Assembly: GCF_029783845.1 (NCBI RefSeq)
Contig: NZ_LWID01000001.1
Location: 2,258,501-2,322,500 of the forward strand
From: Volucribacter amazonae
GTDB taxonomy: Bacteria > Pseudomonadota > Gammaproteobacteria > Enterobacterales > Pasteurellaceae
Direction of reading: 5' to 3'
DNA: 64,000 bases
Shown: positions 1 through 8,645 of the stretch, piece by piece
Numbering within the stretch: the stretch's first letter is position 1
How the letters are laid out: each line of letters opens with the position of its first letter
Made by a program: the position numbers and the translations under genes
The notes under the pieces: model-generated
The model's input: the letters and a program-made list of their open reading frames with translations, nothing else
Told to the model about the DNA's origin: nothing
The model's database searches: none

Positions 1-314
1 ATTGATGATGAATAGTGAGCTAAAAATTGTTCTAATTGAATAAAATCGGTTGTATCAAGGGGAAGCGAATAAATTGAGTTTAATTCTTTATCTAAAATCA
101 AAGCGCCACTATAACAAATGATACATTGTTGATTATTCAATTGATCGGCATAAGGAATCATAGCTCGTGGTGGACGAGCTGAAACCAAAATAAAGGGGAT
201 TTGTAGTTGCTGATAGAGAGATTGAATAGCCTGTAAAGTACGAGGGGAAATTTGATGTTGGCGGGTTAATACTGTACCGTCCATATCACTAAATATCGCC
301 TTATACTGTGTCAT
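1..314 (-). CDS. HAD-superfamily Cof-type phosphatase (5' part; 3' end outside window)
   Basis: The reverse strand reads from an ATG at 314 for 104 codons to the window edge, beginning MTQYKAIFSDMDGTVL. The DxDGT nucleophile motif, followed about 30 residues later by a Ser-Ala-Arg-Pro motif II region (LVSARPPRA), is typical of Cof/YidA-type HAD phosphatases that hydrolyse sugar phosphates or similar small molecules in the cytosol. The C-terminal cap and motif III/IV lie outside the window, so the substrate cannot be suggested. It is downstream of and codirectional with ponA, separated from it by a terminator-like hairpin. Confidence 0.85.
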   Translation of the reverse strand, partial: MTQYKAIFSDMDGTVLTRQHQISPRTLQAIQSLYQQLQIPFILVSARPPRAMIPYADQLNNQQCIICYSGALILDKELNSIYSLPLDTTDFIQLEQFLAHYSSS

Positions 315-353
315 TATTTACACCTCAGAATACAAAAAACGATGTAAAAATTT

Positions 354-382
354 ACCGCACTTTGCTTTAAAACAAAGTGCGA
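354..382 (-). terminator. Uptake-signal hairpin terminator of ponA
   Basis: ACCGCACTT at 354-362 and a mirrored CAAAGTGCG at 373-381 form a stem. On the minus strand it is followed by a T-rich run. It sits just after the ponA stop codon and is the first of several inverted uptake-signal pairs used as terminators here. Confidence 0.6.
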
Positions 383-388
383 GATTAA

Positions 389-2950
389 CTAAAATAATTC
401 TTCCATTTGTTTGCCTTCTCCTCCCGTTGGAGTTAGGCTTTCAATTTGGTAGCCTCGTTCAGGTACATAGGCTCGAGTTGGCTCTGTGCCTGAAATAAAG
501 TATTCGTTCATTCCTCCCTCAGTAGCAAGCAAGCCTGAACGTGGATCGATACGGCGTTCAACAATGCCTTGAGGAATGGGTAATTTACGTTCAGGTACAT
601 CTTTTAAGGCAGTTTTCATATAAGCAATCCATGCGGGCATCGCACTAGTTCCACCTGATTCGCCACGTCCTAATACTAATTTATTATCATCAAAACCAAT
701 ATACACTGCGGTAGCGAGGTTAGCACCGAATCCAGCATACCAAGCCACTTTATTGTTATTGGTTGTCCCTGTTTTTCCACCAATATCACGTCGTTTGAAT
801 TCATTTGCCATACGCCAACTTGTTCCTCGCCAGCTTTGCCCTGCTTCGCCGAAAACTGCAGAAGTTAATGCACTTCGCATTAAAAAGGCAAGTTCGCCAC
901 TGATTACTCTCGGCGCATAAATCACTTGATCATTTTCACTTTTCGCTTGTGCCATTAAGTTTAATGCGTTGTCGTCTAAAATTTTATTATCCTGTGCTAA
1001 TTCAGGTAAGTCTGGCACAGCTTGTTGTTGATCTTCGGCATATTCATCGGTAGGCAAATGATCTTGTGCTAACGCTTGACTATTTTGTAATTCCACATTA
1101 AAGGCATCAAGTTTTTGTGTTTCCCCGTAAATCACAGGAATATTGTCGCAGGTTGGGCAAGCAATTTTCGGGTTAGCCACAAAAATATCATTGCCGTTAT
1201 TATCTACAATTTTATCAATTAAATAAGGATCAACTAAAAATCCGCCATTATCAAAGACGGCATAAGCACGAGCCATTTCTAGAGGAGTAAATGAAGCTGC
1301 GCCTAAGGCTAAGGCTTCACTGGCATAATATTGATCTCGTTGAAAACCAAAACGTTGTAAATAATCTGCTACATAATCTACCCCTGCCATTTGGATTGCA
1401 CGCACTGCAATCATATTTTTGGATAAGCCAAGTCCAACACGCAAACGCAAAGGTCCGTCAAAACGATTTGGTGAATTTTTTGGGCTCCAAACTGCTTGTC
1501 CGGGTTTATGAATCACAATAGGAGAATCAAGCAAAATAGTGGACAGGGATAAACCACGATCTAAGGCGGCAGCATAGACAAAAGGTTTAATTGATGACCC
1601 CACCTGCACTAAAGATTGTGTTGCTCGGTTGAATTTACTCAAATCAAAACTAAATCCGCCGACAATTGCCTCAATCGCTCCATTATCGCTATTAATTGAA
1701 ACCAAGCCTGAATTTGCTTCAGGAATTTGTGCTAAAAGCCAATCGCCATTTTCTCGTTGCCGAATCCAAATTTGCTCGCCCACTTTAATTGGCATTGTTC
1801 GCCCTGTCCAACGCATTGCACTAGCAGGCAATTGCATTTTATCGCCATTGGCTAATAACAATTCTGCACGCTCTTTATTCACAGCAAGCACTGCGGCAGG
1901 GATTAATGGGTTAGCATTAGGTAAGCGTTTTAAGAAACCAATAATGCGATCATTATCCCAAACTTCTTCCCCTTGTTTCCATAAAGGTGCACCACCACGA
2001 TAACCATGACGCATATCATAATTTATCAAATTATCTCTTAGGGCTTTTTGTGCAGCAGCCTGATCTTGCGATTGTACTGTGGTATAAACCTTATAACCTT
2101 TGGTATAAGCATTTTCTTCACCATAGCGTCTTACCATTTCTTGGCGTACCATTTCGGTAACATAATCTGCCCGAAAATCAAGTTGTGAGCCATGATAAGC
2201 CGCTACTATCGGTTGTTTAATGGTTTCTTCATATTGCTGTTGACTAATCATTTTTTGGCTTAACATCCGAGACAACACAATATTACGCCGTTCTTCCGCT
2301 CGTTTTACCGAATATAAAGGGTTCATGGTAGAAGGGGCTTTGGGTAAGCCTGCGATCATTGCCATTTCGGATAAAGTCAGCTGATCCAAATCTTTACCAA
2401 AATAGGTTTTTGCCGCAGCAACCACGCCATAAGAACGATAGCCTAAATAAATTTTATTTAAATAAAGTTCTAAAATTTCGTCTTTACTCAGGGTATTCTC
2501 AATTTCAATGGCTAAAATGGCTTCTTTTACTTTACGCATAAAAGTACGTTCAGGGGTAAGGAAAAAATTACGCGCAAGCTGTTGAGTAATGGTACTCGCC
2601 CCTTGTGATGCCCCTCTATTTTCAAGAGCTACCTTTAATGCTCTTGCAATTCCAATAGGATCTAAGCCATGATGTTCATAGAAACGGCTATCTTCGGTCG
2701 CAAGTACCGCGTCAATCAAGGGTTGAGGTATATCTGCTAACTTCACTGGGATACGCCGTTGTTCACCCACTTCGCCAATAAGTTTATTATCGGCAGTAAA
2801 GATTTGCATAGGCTGTTGCAGTTCTACGGTTTTTAATGCTTGTACATCAGGTAAATCTGATTTTATTTGTACATAAAAAATACCCACTGCTACGCAACCC
2901 AAAATAATTAAGGTTAATAGCGTACTAAATATTAATTTTACGATCCTCAT
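389..2950 (-). CDS. mrcA: Penicillin-binding protein 1A (bifunctional peptidoglycan synthase)
   Basis: Class A PBP of 853 aa (often called ponA in Haemophilus) that polymerises lipid II and crosslinks glycan strands in the periplasm. An N-terminal membrane anchor (MRIVKLIFSTLLTLIILGC) is followed by a glycosyltransferase 51 domain with EDSRFYEHHG and QGASTITQQLARN motifs, an OB-like insert, and a transpeptidase domain with SSIKPF (catalytic Ser), SKN (SxN box) and KTGTT (KTG box). A TTG six codons upstream (2968) keeps the frame open, but the ATG at 2950 has a GAGAGAG ribosome site 8 nt upstream and the usual family N-terminus, so I chose it. It is divergent from comA, as mrcA is from hofM in E. 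coli. The start codon lies inside the competence CRP-S site. Confidence 0.95.
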   Translation of the reverse strand: MRIVKLIFSTLLTLIILGCVAVGIFYVQIKSDLPDVQALKTVELQQPMQIFTADNKLIGEVGEQRRIPVKLADIPQPLIDAVLATEDSRFYEHHGLDPIGIARALKVALENRGASQGASTITQQLARNFFLTPERTFMRKVKEAILAIEIENTLSKDEILELYLNKIYLGYRSYGVVAAAKTYFGKDLDQLTLSEMAMIAGLPKAPSTMNPLYSVKRAEERRNIVLSRMLSQKMISQQQYEETIKQPIVAAYHGSQLDFRADYVTEMVRQEMVRRYGEENAYTKGYKVYTTVQSQDQAAAQKALRDNLINYDMRHGYRGGAPLWKQGEEVWDNDRIIGFLKRLPNANPLIPAAVLAVNKERAELLLANGDKMQLPASAMRWTGRTMPIKVGEQIWIRQRENGDWLLAQIPEANSGLVSINSDNGAIEAIVGGFSFDLSKFNRATQSLVQVGSSIKPFVYAAALDRGLSLSTILLDSPIVIHKPGQAVWSPKNSPNRFDGPLRLRVGLGLSKNMIAVRAIQMAGVDYVADYLQRFGFQRDQYYASEALALGAASFTPLEMARAYAVFDNGGFLVDPYLIDKIVDNNGNDIFVANPKIACPTCDNIPVIYGETQKLDAFNVELQNSQALAQDHLPTDEYAEDQQQAVPDLPELAQDNKILDDNALNLMAQAKSENDQVIYAPRVISGELAFLMRSALTSAVFGEAGQSWRGTSWRMANEFKRRDIGGKTGTTNNNKVAWYAGFGANLATAVYIGFDDNKLVLGRGESGGTSAMPAWIAYMKTALKDVPERKLPIPQGIVERRIDPRSGLLATEGGMNEYFISGTEPTRAYVPERGYQIESLTPTGGEGKQMEELF

Positions 2951-2957
2951 CGCGAAA
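2936..2957 (+). promoter_or_regulatory. CRP-S (competence regulatory element) site for comA
   Basis: The 22 bases starting TTTTACGATC and ending CATCGCGAAA match the Haemophilus competence element (remembered as TTTTGCGATCCGCATCGCAAA) at all but about three positions. Such sites bind CRP together with Sxy (TfoX). The centre is near 2946.5, and a CATAAA/TAAATA -10-like stretch at 2975-2982 fits a class II arrangement. The comA start is 108 nt from the centre of the site. The site covers the ponA ATG (2948-2950) on the other strand. Confidence 0.75.
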
Positions 2958-3057
2958 TTCTCTCTCAATTAGTGCATAAATATCAAAATTAATTAACTAT
3001 ATCATTTAATCACAAATTTATGAATGTTATCCGCAAGTACACAAAAGATATAACAAA

Positions 3058-3903
3058 ATGATACATCAAATTAAACAAAAAATTTGCCAGTTTCAACAAG
3101 CTCGTATTCCGCTTAATGTGGGGATATGGCAGGATCAATCCCTTGAATTATTGTGGTTTGATCAACAACAAACGCCCCATGTAGAAATATTGCCGCTTAC
3201 GGCAATAGCATCTGTACAACAACAGGTTAAACAGCAAAGCAAATCAAGCAGAATACAATGGGTAACCGCTATATTACCACAGCATACTTGGTCAAAGCGG
3301 TTAATTTTACCACATTTACTTAGCCCCCAAGAATGTGAACAACAATGCCACTATACTTTACAGCAAGAATTACCCCTAGCAAATGAACAAATTTGGTTTG
3401 ACTATTGTTACCAAACCTTACCCGTAGAACAAAATCTGCATGCTAGTCAGCTAGATATTGTGGCGATTAATTCTCTGTCCGCTCAACAATATATCCAACA
3501 ATTTTTACCCATAAAAATCAATGTATTAGATCATCTTTCCGCTGTTTTATTGCGTGCTTTTTATTATCTTTGCCCTGAATTACAGCATAACAACGAAGTA
3601 TTATGGTTATATCAAGATCAGCAAATGGCTATTGCAATCCAAGATAAACCACAACAATGCCAACTCTTGCAAAAAACGTCGGAAAATTTGACCGCACTTA
3701 TTCAGCAATATCAACAATCTTATGCGGCTAATATTAAACATTATGTCTTATATCGCAGTGCTAATTTCTCAAGTCATTTAGCCAAGCAATATGATTGGCA
3801 TCTTGTTGATAATCAATTGCCGCTTATTCCGCTAGGTTGTGCCTTATGGGGAAAAGCTAATGTAATAAATGTTCCACAAGGAAATAGCCACTATGTCAAT
3901 TAA
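3058..3903 (+). CDS. comA: Competence pilus assembly protein ComA (PilM/HofM-like)
   Basis: 281-aa protein in the position of PilM/HofM, first gene of the com operon divergent from ponA. The family is an actin-like ATPase fold on the cytoplasmic side that recruits PilN and links the pilus motor to the inner-membrane alignment complex. The sequence is diverged and Gln-rich with no transmembrane segment, as expected for a cytosolic PilM. The assignment rests mainly on operon position and on the typical comB-comE genes that follow. An uptake signal lies in the coding region at 3691-3699. It overlaps comB by 11 nt. Expression is expected to require CRP and Sxy through the upstream CRP-S site. Confidence 0.85.
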   Translation: MIHQIKQKICQFQQARIPLNVGIWQDQSLELLWFDQQQTPHVEILPLTAIASVQQQVKQQSKSSRIQWVTAILPQHTWSKRLILPHLLSPQECEQQCHYTLQQELPLANEQIWFDYCYQTLPVEQNLHASQLDIVAINSLSAQQYIQQFLPIKINVLDHLSAVLLRAFYYLCPELQHNNEVLWLYQDQQMAIAIQDKPQQCQLLQKTSENLTALIQQYQQSYAANIKHYVLYRSANFSSHLAKQYDWHLVDNQLPLIPLGCALWGKANVINVPQGNSHYVN

Positions 3904-4438
3904 ACGAGAACTTAACTTATTACCTTGGCGACTTTATGCCCATCGTCAAAAACGTAACCAATTTTTATTGGTTTTGCTGATAATGATGTTAGCCACCTTT
4001 ATATATCATCAAATCATGAGTAGCAAAAATCAACAAAGCCAACGCCAATATTATCAATTACAACGCCAACAACAGCAAATAGAACAACAACTTGCCGAAA
4101 GCCAACAACAATTATATCAACTTCGGCAACAAGCAAATCCTAAACCCTTGAGGGCAATTAGCGTCCACCAACTTGAGCAAATACTCTTAACCATTCAACA
4201 ATTTCCTTTAGCCCAAGGCGAATTGACCCAACTTTTATTACATTATCACGAACAACAACTTGTCTTAATTTTGCAAGGTAAAAGTACGCCTCAAGAGTTT
4301 AGTGGGATTGAACAACTGTTGCATCAACAATTATGGTTACAGCAAATGGAATTAACGGATTTTATCCCTCAAAGCCCACAATTAGTACAATTTGAACTGT
4401 ATTTACACATAAAAAGCGAGGATCATTATGCGAATTAA
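3893..4438 (+). CDS. comB: Competence pilus assembly protein ComB (PilN-like)
   Basis: 181 aa. The N-terminus MSIKRELNLLPWR matches the PilN signature (NLLPWR), the short cytoplasmic tail that docks into PilM. It is followed by one membrane span (about residues 23-42) and a Gln-rich periplasmic coiled coil. The open frame extends 8 codons upstream, but the ATG at 3893 is preceded by AAGGAA and starts at the conserved tail, so it was preferred. It overlaps comA (11 nt) and comC (11 nt), indicating translational coupling within the operon. It is inferred to form an inner-membrane heterodimer with ComC. Confidence 0.88.
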   Translation: MSIKRELNLLPWRLYAHRQKRNQFLLVLLIMMLATFIYHQIMSSKNQQSQRQYYQLQRQQQQIEQQLAESQQQLYQLRQQANPKPLRAISVHQLEQILLTIQQFPLAQGELTQLLLHYHEQQLVLILQGKSTPQEFSGIEQLLHQQLWLQQMELTDFIPQSPQLVQFELYLHIKSEDHYAN

Positions 4439-4961
4439 CGTACTACGTTATTTTGACCAACCCCATAATTCATTTGGTAAATGGCTAGCCTTGCCATTAT
4501 GGCAAAGCTATCTCCCCTTGTTTCTATTAACATTACCCATAATCTATTTACTTACCGCTCAATATGCTAAAAACCAACAGGCGTTAATGAGGCTACAAAA
4601 CGATGTCGCACAATTACAACAACGCTTTATTCATCAACAAAAATTATCACACCACCTACGTCAACAATTATCTTCGCCAATATTAGAAAAAGGAGCGGAT
4701 CTTAGTTTGGCTAATCAAAAAATCCAACAACTTAGCCAACAATATCAACTACATATTCAGCATCAACGCTGGTTCTTTACGCCACAAGCCAATTTACAAT
4801 TACAAGTTACTGGACATTATGTTCAATTAGTCCCTTTTTTGTTCCATTTATTACAAGATAACTCAATACAGCTTCTTAAACTTAAGGTACAACAACACAC
4901 CGAGAAAAATCCACAACATTCCATTTTTAGTGAAATTCACTTACGACTTCAAAGGAAATAG
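4428..4961 (+). CDS. comC: Competence pilus assembly protein ComC (PilO-like)
   Basis: 177 aa with a short cytoplasmic tail, one membrane span (about residues 27-43) and a Gln-rich periplasmic coiled coil leading to a small C-terminal domain. This is the PilO/HofO architecture. It pairs with PilN to form the alignment complex that connects the motor platform to the secretin. It overlaps the end of comB by 11 nt and stops 1 nt before comD. Function is inferred from position and topology, since the primary sequence is poorly conserved in this family. Confidence 0.82.
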   Translation: MRINVLRYFDQPHNSFGKWLALPLWQSYLPLFLLTLPIIYLLTAQYAKNQQALMRLQNDVAQLQQRFIHQQKLSHHLRQQLSSPILEKGADLSLANQKIQQLSQQYQLHIQHQRWFFTPQANLQLQVTGHYVQLVPFLFHLLQDNSIQLLKLKVQQHTEKNPQHSIFSEIHLRLQRK

Positions 4962-4962
4962 T

Positions 4963-5334
4963 ATGCGTACGCCATTACTTTTATTCATGTTTCTAGTGCT
5001 AATAGGCTTAACTCAAGCCTTTGCCGATCCCTTTAATAAAGCGAGTACAACAACACCGCATCTGGCGCAACTTAATTGCCATAAAGAGCAAAAAGTTCTT
5101 GCACAACATATTCCATTTGAGGATATACAATGGGTAGGGATCATTCAACAAGCAGAGAATATCAGCTTGTTATTCAGTCTTCCAACCCAACAAGTATTAC
5201 AAGCTAAACAAGGGGATTTTATCAGCCAACAACGCCTGCAAATTCAACAGGTTTCAACGCAACAAATTCGTTTATTAGATTGGCAACAAAGCCTAAGCTG
5301 TGAACAGCCTAATACACGTTTTATTCATTTTTAG
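4963..5334 (+). CDS. comD: Competence protein ComD (PilP/HofP-like periplasmic protein)
   Basis: 123 aa beginning MRTPLLLFMFLVLIGLTQAFA, a clear signal peptide, followed by a small secreted domain with two cysteines (in LNCHKEQ and LSCEQPN) that could pair. It takes the PilP place, bridging the inner-membrane alignment complex and the secretin. The open frame runs 11 codons further upstream, but the ATG at 4963 has AAAGGAA 8 nt before it and starts at the signal peptide, so I used it. It is 8 nt upstream of comE. No lipobox is visible, so it is probably soluble periplasmic, unlike classical PilP lipoproteins. Confidence 0.8.
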   Translation: MRTPLLLFMFLVLIGLTQAFADPFNKASTTTPHLAQLNCHKEQKVLAQHIPFEDIQWVGIIQQAENISLLFSLPTQQVLQAKQGDFISQQRLQIQQVSTQQIRLLDWQQSLSCEQPNTRFIHF

Positions 5335-5342
5335 GGGGCAAA

Positions 5343-6695
5343 ATGCAATCTTGGCTTTCTTTCAATTTTAATCCGCTCAACAAGGAACGAGTCATAAAGT
5401 GCGGTCTGTTTTGCTTAATTTTTTTCCTCTCAACGCTGGGATTAACACAAAATGCAACCCTTTCATCTTCTCTTGAGCAACAACCTTTTTCCATTCAGCT
5501 CAAACAAGCCCCATTGGTCGCCACCTTGCAACGCCTTGCCAATGATTATCACACCAATTTAGTCATTGATGATGAATTAACTGGCACAATTTCTTTACAA
5601 TTACAACAAACCCATTTTGAGGAATTATTAACCGCTATTGCTCAAATTAAAAATCTCTCGTTATGGCAGGAAAATAACATTTATTACCTCTCTCGCCAAG
5701 CAAAGCTCACGCCTTTGCCCCCAGAAAACGCCATAACCTTTGAGCCTTCTAGTATGACCTCTGAGAAATTACATACGGAAGCGATCAAATTGCATTTTGC
5801 TAAAGCCTCAGAGGTAATAAAGTCGCTGACCCCACAAATGGGGTCATTACTTTCTGCACAAGGGAGCTTATCCTTTGATCAGCGTAGTAATCTTATTTTA
5901 TTGCAAGATGAAAAAGCCTCCGTCAAAAATATCAAAAAACTGATCCAAGCCATGGATAAACCCATTGAACAAATTGCCATTGAGGCAAGAATTGTTACCA
6001 TCAGTGATGAAAGCCTTAAAGAATTGGGTGTACGCTGGGGAATGTTTAATCCAACGGAGCAGGCTCAGCATATAACAGGACGTTTAGAAGCCAATAATTT
6101 TAATCAACTAACAGAACAGTTGAATGTCAATTTCGCTGCAATTAACCCTGCCGCCGCAATGACCTTGCAACTGGCTAAAATCAATGGGCGTTTATTAGAT
6201 TTAGAATTAACGGCATTGGAGCGAGAAAATAATGTGGAAATTATTGCTAGCCCTCGCTTACTTACCACCAATAAACAAATGGCAAATATTAAACAAGGTA
6301 CGGAGATTCCCTATGTAATCCTTGATGCTAAAAATAATAATCATCGTATTGAATTTAAAGAAGCGGTATTAGGTTTAGAAGTTACCCCACAAATCAGCCC
6401 CAATAAGCATATTTTGTTAGATTTAGTGGTTACTCAAAATTCCGTAGGGAATAATATGGCGGCGGGTACAAGCCATGCTGTTAGTATTGATAAACAGGAA
6501 ATTCGTACCCAAGTCTTTGCCCAAAATGGAGAAACCATTGTCTTAGGCGGGATCTTTCATAATAGTATTACTAAGCAAGTGGACAAAGTGCCATTGCTCG
6601 GTGATTTACCCTTAATTAAGCGTTTATTCTCTAAAGAAATGGAACGTCAACAACGCCGAGAATTGGTTATTTTTGTTACCCCATATATTTTATAG
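5343..6695 (+). CDS. comE: Competence secretin ComE (PilQ/HofQ-like DNA uptake pore)
   Basis: 450-aa outer-membrane secretin through which the pilus extends and DNA enters. After a signal anchor (about residues 20-36, ending near TQNA) come an STN/N0-like domain (FSIQLKQAPLVATLQRLA), N1/KH-like repeats (FDQRSNLILLQD) and a C-terminal secretin domain with VEIIASPRLLTTN, GLEVTPQISPN, ETIVLGGIF and VPLLGDLPLIKRLF. The length matches the short HofQ/ComE class. An uptake signal is embedded at 5397-5405. Its TAG stop (6693-6695) is formed by the first bases of a palindromic repeat that follows directly. No comF follows; aroK is next. Confidence 0.95.
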   Translation: MQSWLSFNFNPLNKERVIKCGLFCLIFFLSTLGLTQNATLSSSLEQQPFSIQLKQAPLVATLQRLANDYHTNLVIDDELTGTISLQLQQTHFEELLTAIAQIKNLSLWQENNIYYLSRQAKLTPLPPENAITFEPSSMTSEKLHTEAIKLHFAKASEVIKSLTPQMGSLLSAQGSLSFDQRSNLILLQDEKASVKNIKKLIQAMDKPIEQIAIEARIVTISDESLKELGVRWGMFNPTEQAQHITGRLEANNFNQLTEQLNVNFAAINPAAAMTLQLAKINGRLLDLELTALERENNVEIIASPRLLTTNKQMANIKQGTEIPYVILDAKNNNHRIEFKEAVLGLEVTPQISPNKHILLDLVVTQNSVGNNMAAGTSHAVSIDKQEIRTQVFAQNGETIVLGGIFHNSITKQVDKVPLLGDLPLIKRLFSKEMERQQRRELVIFVTPYIL

Positions 6696-6760
6696 TCGTT
6701 TCAATTTGAATAAGGCAAGATATGTAAAGGCGGTATTACTTTAAAATGGGACGACGATAA
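6691..6760. repeat. Degenerate copy of dispersed TATAGTCG palindromic element
   Basis: It begins TATAGTCGTTTCAATTTGAA and ends TTTAAAATGGGACGACGATA, inverted ends shared with the full copies at 17639 and 49377, but with a shortened and decayed core of about 30 bp. The left end overlaps the comE stop codon. The remaining gap to aroK (6761-6981) shows only a weak hairpin TCGCT/AGCGA near 6911-6926 followed by T-rich DNA. Confidence 0.65.
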
Positions 6761-6981
6761 CAACCAAATAAGCAAAGTACATTTTTTGTTAAGCAAAATA
6801 AAAAGTGAAAAAAGCCTGATGCAAGGTTGAAAAATGGGGGCATTTATTGAGATAATACGCCTCATCTCAAAATTTATTAAAATTCGAGGTTTGGCTGATC
6901 TTAGATTATGTCGCTATCCTCAGCGATATAATTTTTTAAGATTAATGAATAATTAGATATTTAATAACAAAGAACATAACA

Positions 6982-7509
6982 ATGGCTGAAAAACGTAATA
7001 TTTTTCTTATTGGTCCTATGGGTGCAGGTAAAAGCACGATTGGACGTCAACTTGCCCAGCAATTAAATATGGAATTTATTGATTCTGATCAGGAAATTGA
7101 GCAACGTGCTGGTGCTGATATTAGCTGGATTTTTGACCTTGAAGGCGAAGAAGGTTTCCGCAAACGTGAAGAACGTGTTATTAATGAACTTACCCAAAAA
7201 CAAGGCTTAGTGCTTTCCACTGGTGGTGGTGCTGTATTATCCAAAGATACACGTAATCATTTGTCTGCACGAGGCATTGTCATCTATTTACAAACCACTG
7301 TTGAAAAACAATTTCAACGTACTCAGCGTGATAAAAAACGCCCTTTGTTACAAGATGTGGAAGATCCTCGAGCGGTATTAGAGGAATTAGCGAAAATTCG
7401 TAACCCACTTTATGAAGAAATTGCGGATTTTACCTTGCCTACTGATGAACAAAGTGCAAAAGTCATGGCAAATCAAATTGTGGATCTGATTGAGGGTTTC
7501 CACAGTTAA
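6982..7509 (+). CDS. aroK: Shikimate kinase I
   Basis: 175 aa. Cytosolic enzyme phosphorylating shikimate at O3 with ATP, fifth step of the chorismate pathway. Walker A is GPMGAGKST near residues 9-17, the shikimate-binding Asp lies in FIDSDQEIEQRAG, and the substrate-binding STGGGAV loop is present along with the RPLL lid region. Length and motifs match AroK of E. coli. It lies 33 nt upstream of aroB, the conserved aroK-aroB pair. No obvious strong promoter was identified in the 286-nt gap before it. Confidence 0.97.
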   Translation: MAEKRNIFLIGPMGAGKSTIGRQLAQQLNMEFIDSDQEIEQRAGADISWIFDLEGEEGFRKREERVINELTQKQGLVLSTGGGAVLSKDTRNHLSARGIVIYLQTTVEKQFQRTQRDKKRPLLQDVEDPRAVLEELAKIRNPLYEEIADFTLPTDEQSAKVMANQIVDLIEGFHS

Positions 7510-7542
7510 TCCTTTCACAACCAAATAAAATAAGGAACTCTA

Positions 7543-8631
7543 ATGTTGTGCGTTAATGTTGAATTAAAAGAGCGTGGTTACCCTATCCATATTGGCGAAA
7601 ATTTACTTTCTGATACGCAGGTTTATCCGTTAAAAGCGGGACAAAAAGTGATGATCGTCAGTAATCCTACGGTAGCGGAATACTATCTTGCCCCTGTAAC
7701 CACAACATTAGAAAAAATAGGTTGTCAGGTGGATTATGTGTTAATCCCTGATGGTGAACAATATAAAAATCTTGACTCCCTCAATATGATTTTTACCGCT
7801 TTATTAGCGGGTAATCATGGAAGAGATAGTACCTTAATTGCTTTAGGTGGCGGCGTAATTGGCGATGTCGCAGGTTTTGCTGCTGCCAGTTATCAACGAG
7901 GTATTCCCTTTATTCAAATTCCTACCACATTATTAGCCCAAGTGGATTCTTCCGTTGGTGGCAAAACCGCAGTGAATCATGAATTAGGTAAAAATATGAT
8001 TGGGGCTTTCTATCAGCCTATTGCGGTAATTATTGATACGCTTACTCTCAATACCTTGCCAAAACGGGAAGTCAATGCAGGATTAGCGGAAGTCATCAAA
8101 TATGGGGCGATTTTAGATATTGATTTTTTCCAATGGTTAGAACAGCATATTGATCAGTTGGTCGCGTTACATAGCGAGCCTTTACAATATTGTATTGCTC
8201 GTTGTTGTCAAATTAAAGCCGATGTGGTGGCACGTGATGAAACTGAACAAGGAGATCGTGCCTTATTAAATTTAGGACATACTTTTGGACACGCTATTGA
8301 AGCACATTTAGGTTATGGTAATTGGTTACATGGCGAAGCCGTAGCAGCGGGTATGATGATGGCTGCGGTATTTTCACAAAAACTGGGCGATCTTTCGCCA
8401 CAAGAAGTGGCTCGCCTAGAAAAACTACTTGCTCGAGCAAATTTACCTACCCAATCGCCAGATGGTATGACCGCACAGGATTATTTGCCTTTAATGATGC
8501 GTGATAAAAAAGTTTTAGCAGGCAAGTTACGCCTCGTGTTACTTAAACAACTTGGTCAGGCTTATGTGGCGAAAGATGCCAATCAAGAATTAGTGCTTGA
8601 AACAATCCGTTGCTGTAGCCCACAAAGCTAA
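7543..8631 (+). CDS. aroB: 3-Dehydroquinate synthase
   Basis: 362 aa. Converts DAHP to 3-dehydroquinate, the second step of the shikimate pathway, using NAD and a divalent metal in the cytosol. The GGGVIGD(V)AGF nucleotide motif, the SSVGGKTAVNH segment, and metal ligands in the HTFGHAIE and LHGEAVA motifs are all visible, so the enzyme looks intact. It is preceded by AAGGA before the ATG and followed 14 nt later by dam, forming an aroK-aroB-dam operon without the damX gene that separates aroB and dam in E. coli. Confidence 0.97.
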   Translation: MLCVNVELKERGYPIHIGENLLSDTQVYPLKAGQKVMIVSNPTVAEYYLAPVTTTLEKIGCQVDYVLIPDGEQYKNLDSLNMIFTALLAGNHGRDSTLIALGGGVIGDVAGFAAASYQRGIPFIQIPTTLLAQVDSSVGGKTAVNHELGKNMIGAFYQPIAVIIDTLTLNTLPKREVNAGLAEVIKYGAILDIDFFQWLEQHIDQLVALHSEPLQYCIARCCQIKADVVARDETEQGDRALLNLGHTFGHAIEAHLGYGNWLHGEAVAAGMMMAAVFSQKLGDLSPQEVARLEKLLARANLPTQSPDGMTAQDYLPLMMRDKKVLAGKLRLVLLKQLGQAYVAKDANQELVLETIRCCSPQS

Positions 8632-8645
8632 CTTATCATTATCTT

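Noticed and set aside
1291..2541. Plus-strand open frames opposite ponA
   Set aside because: They are shadows of the PBP gene without ribosome sites or recognisable domains.
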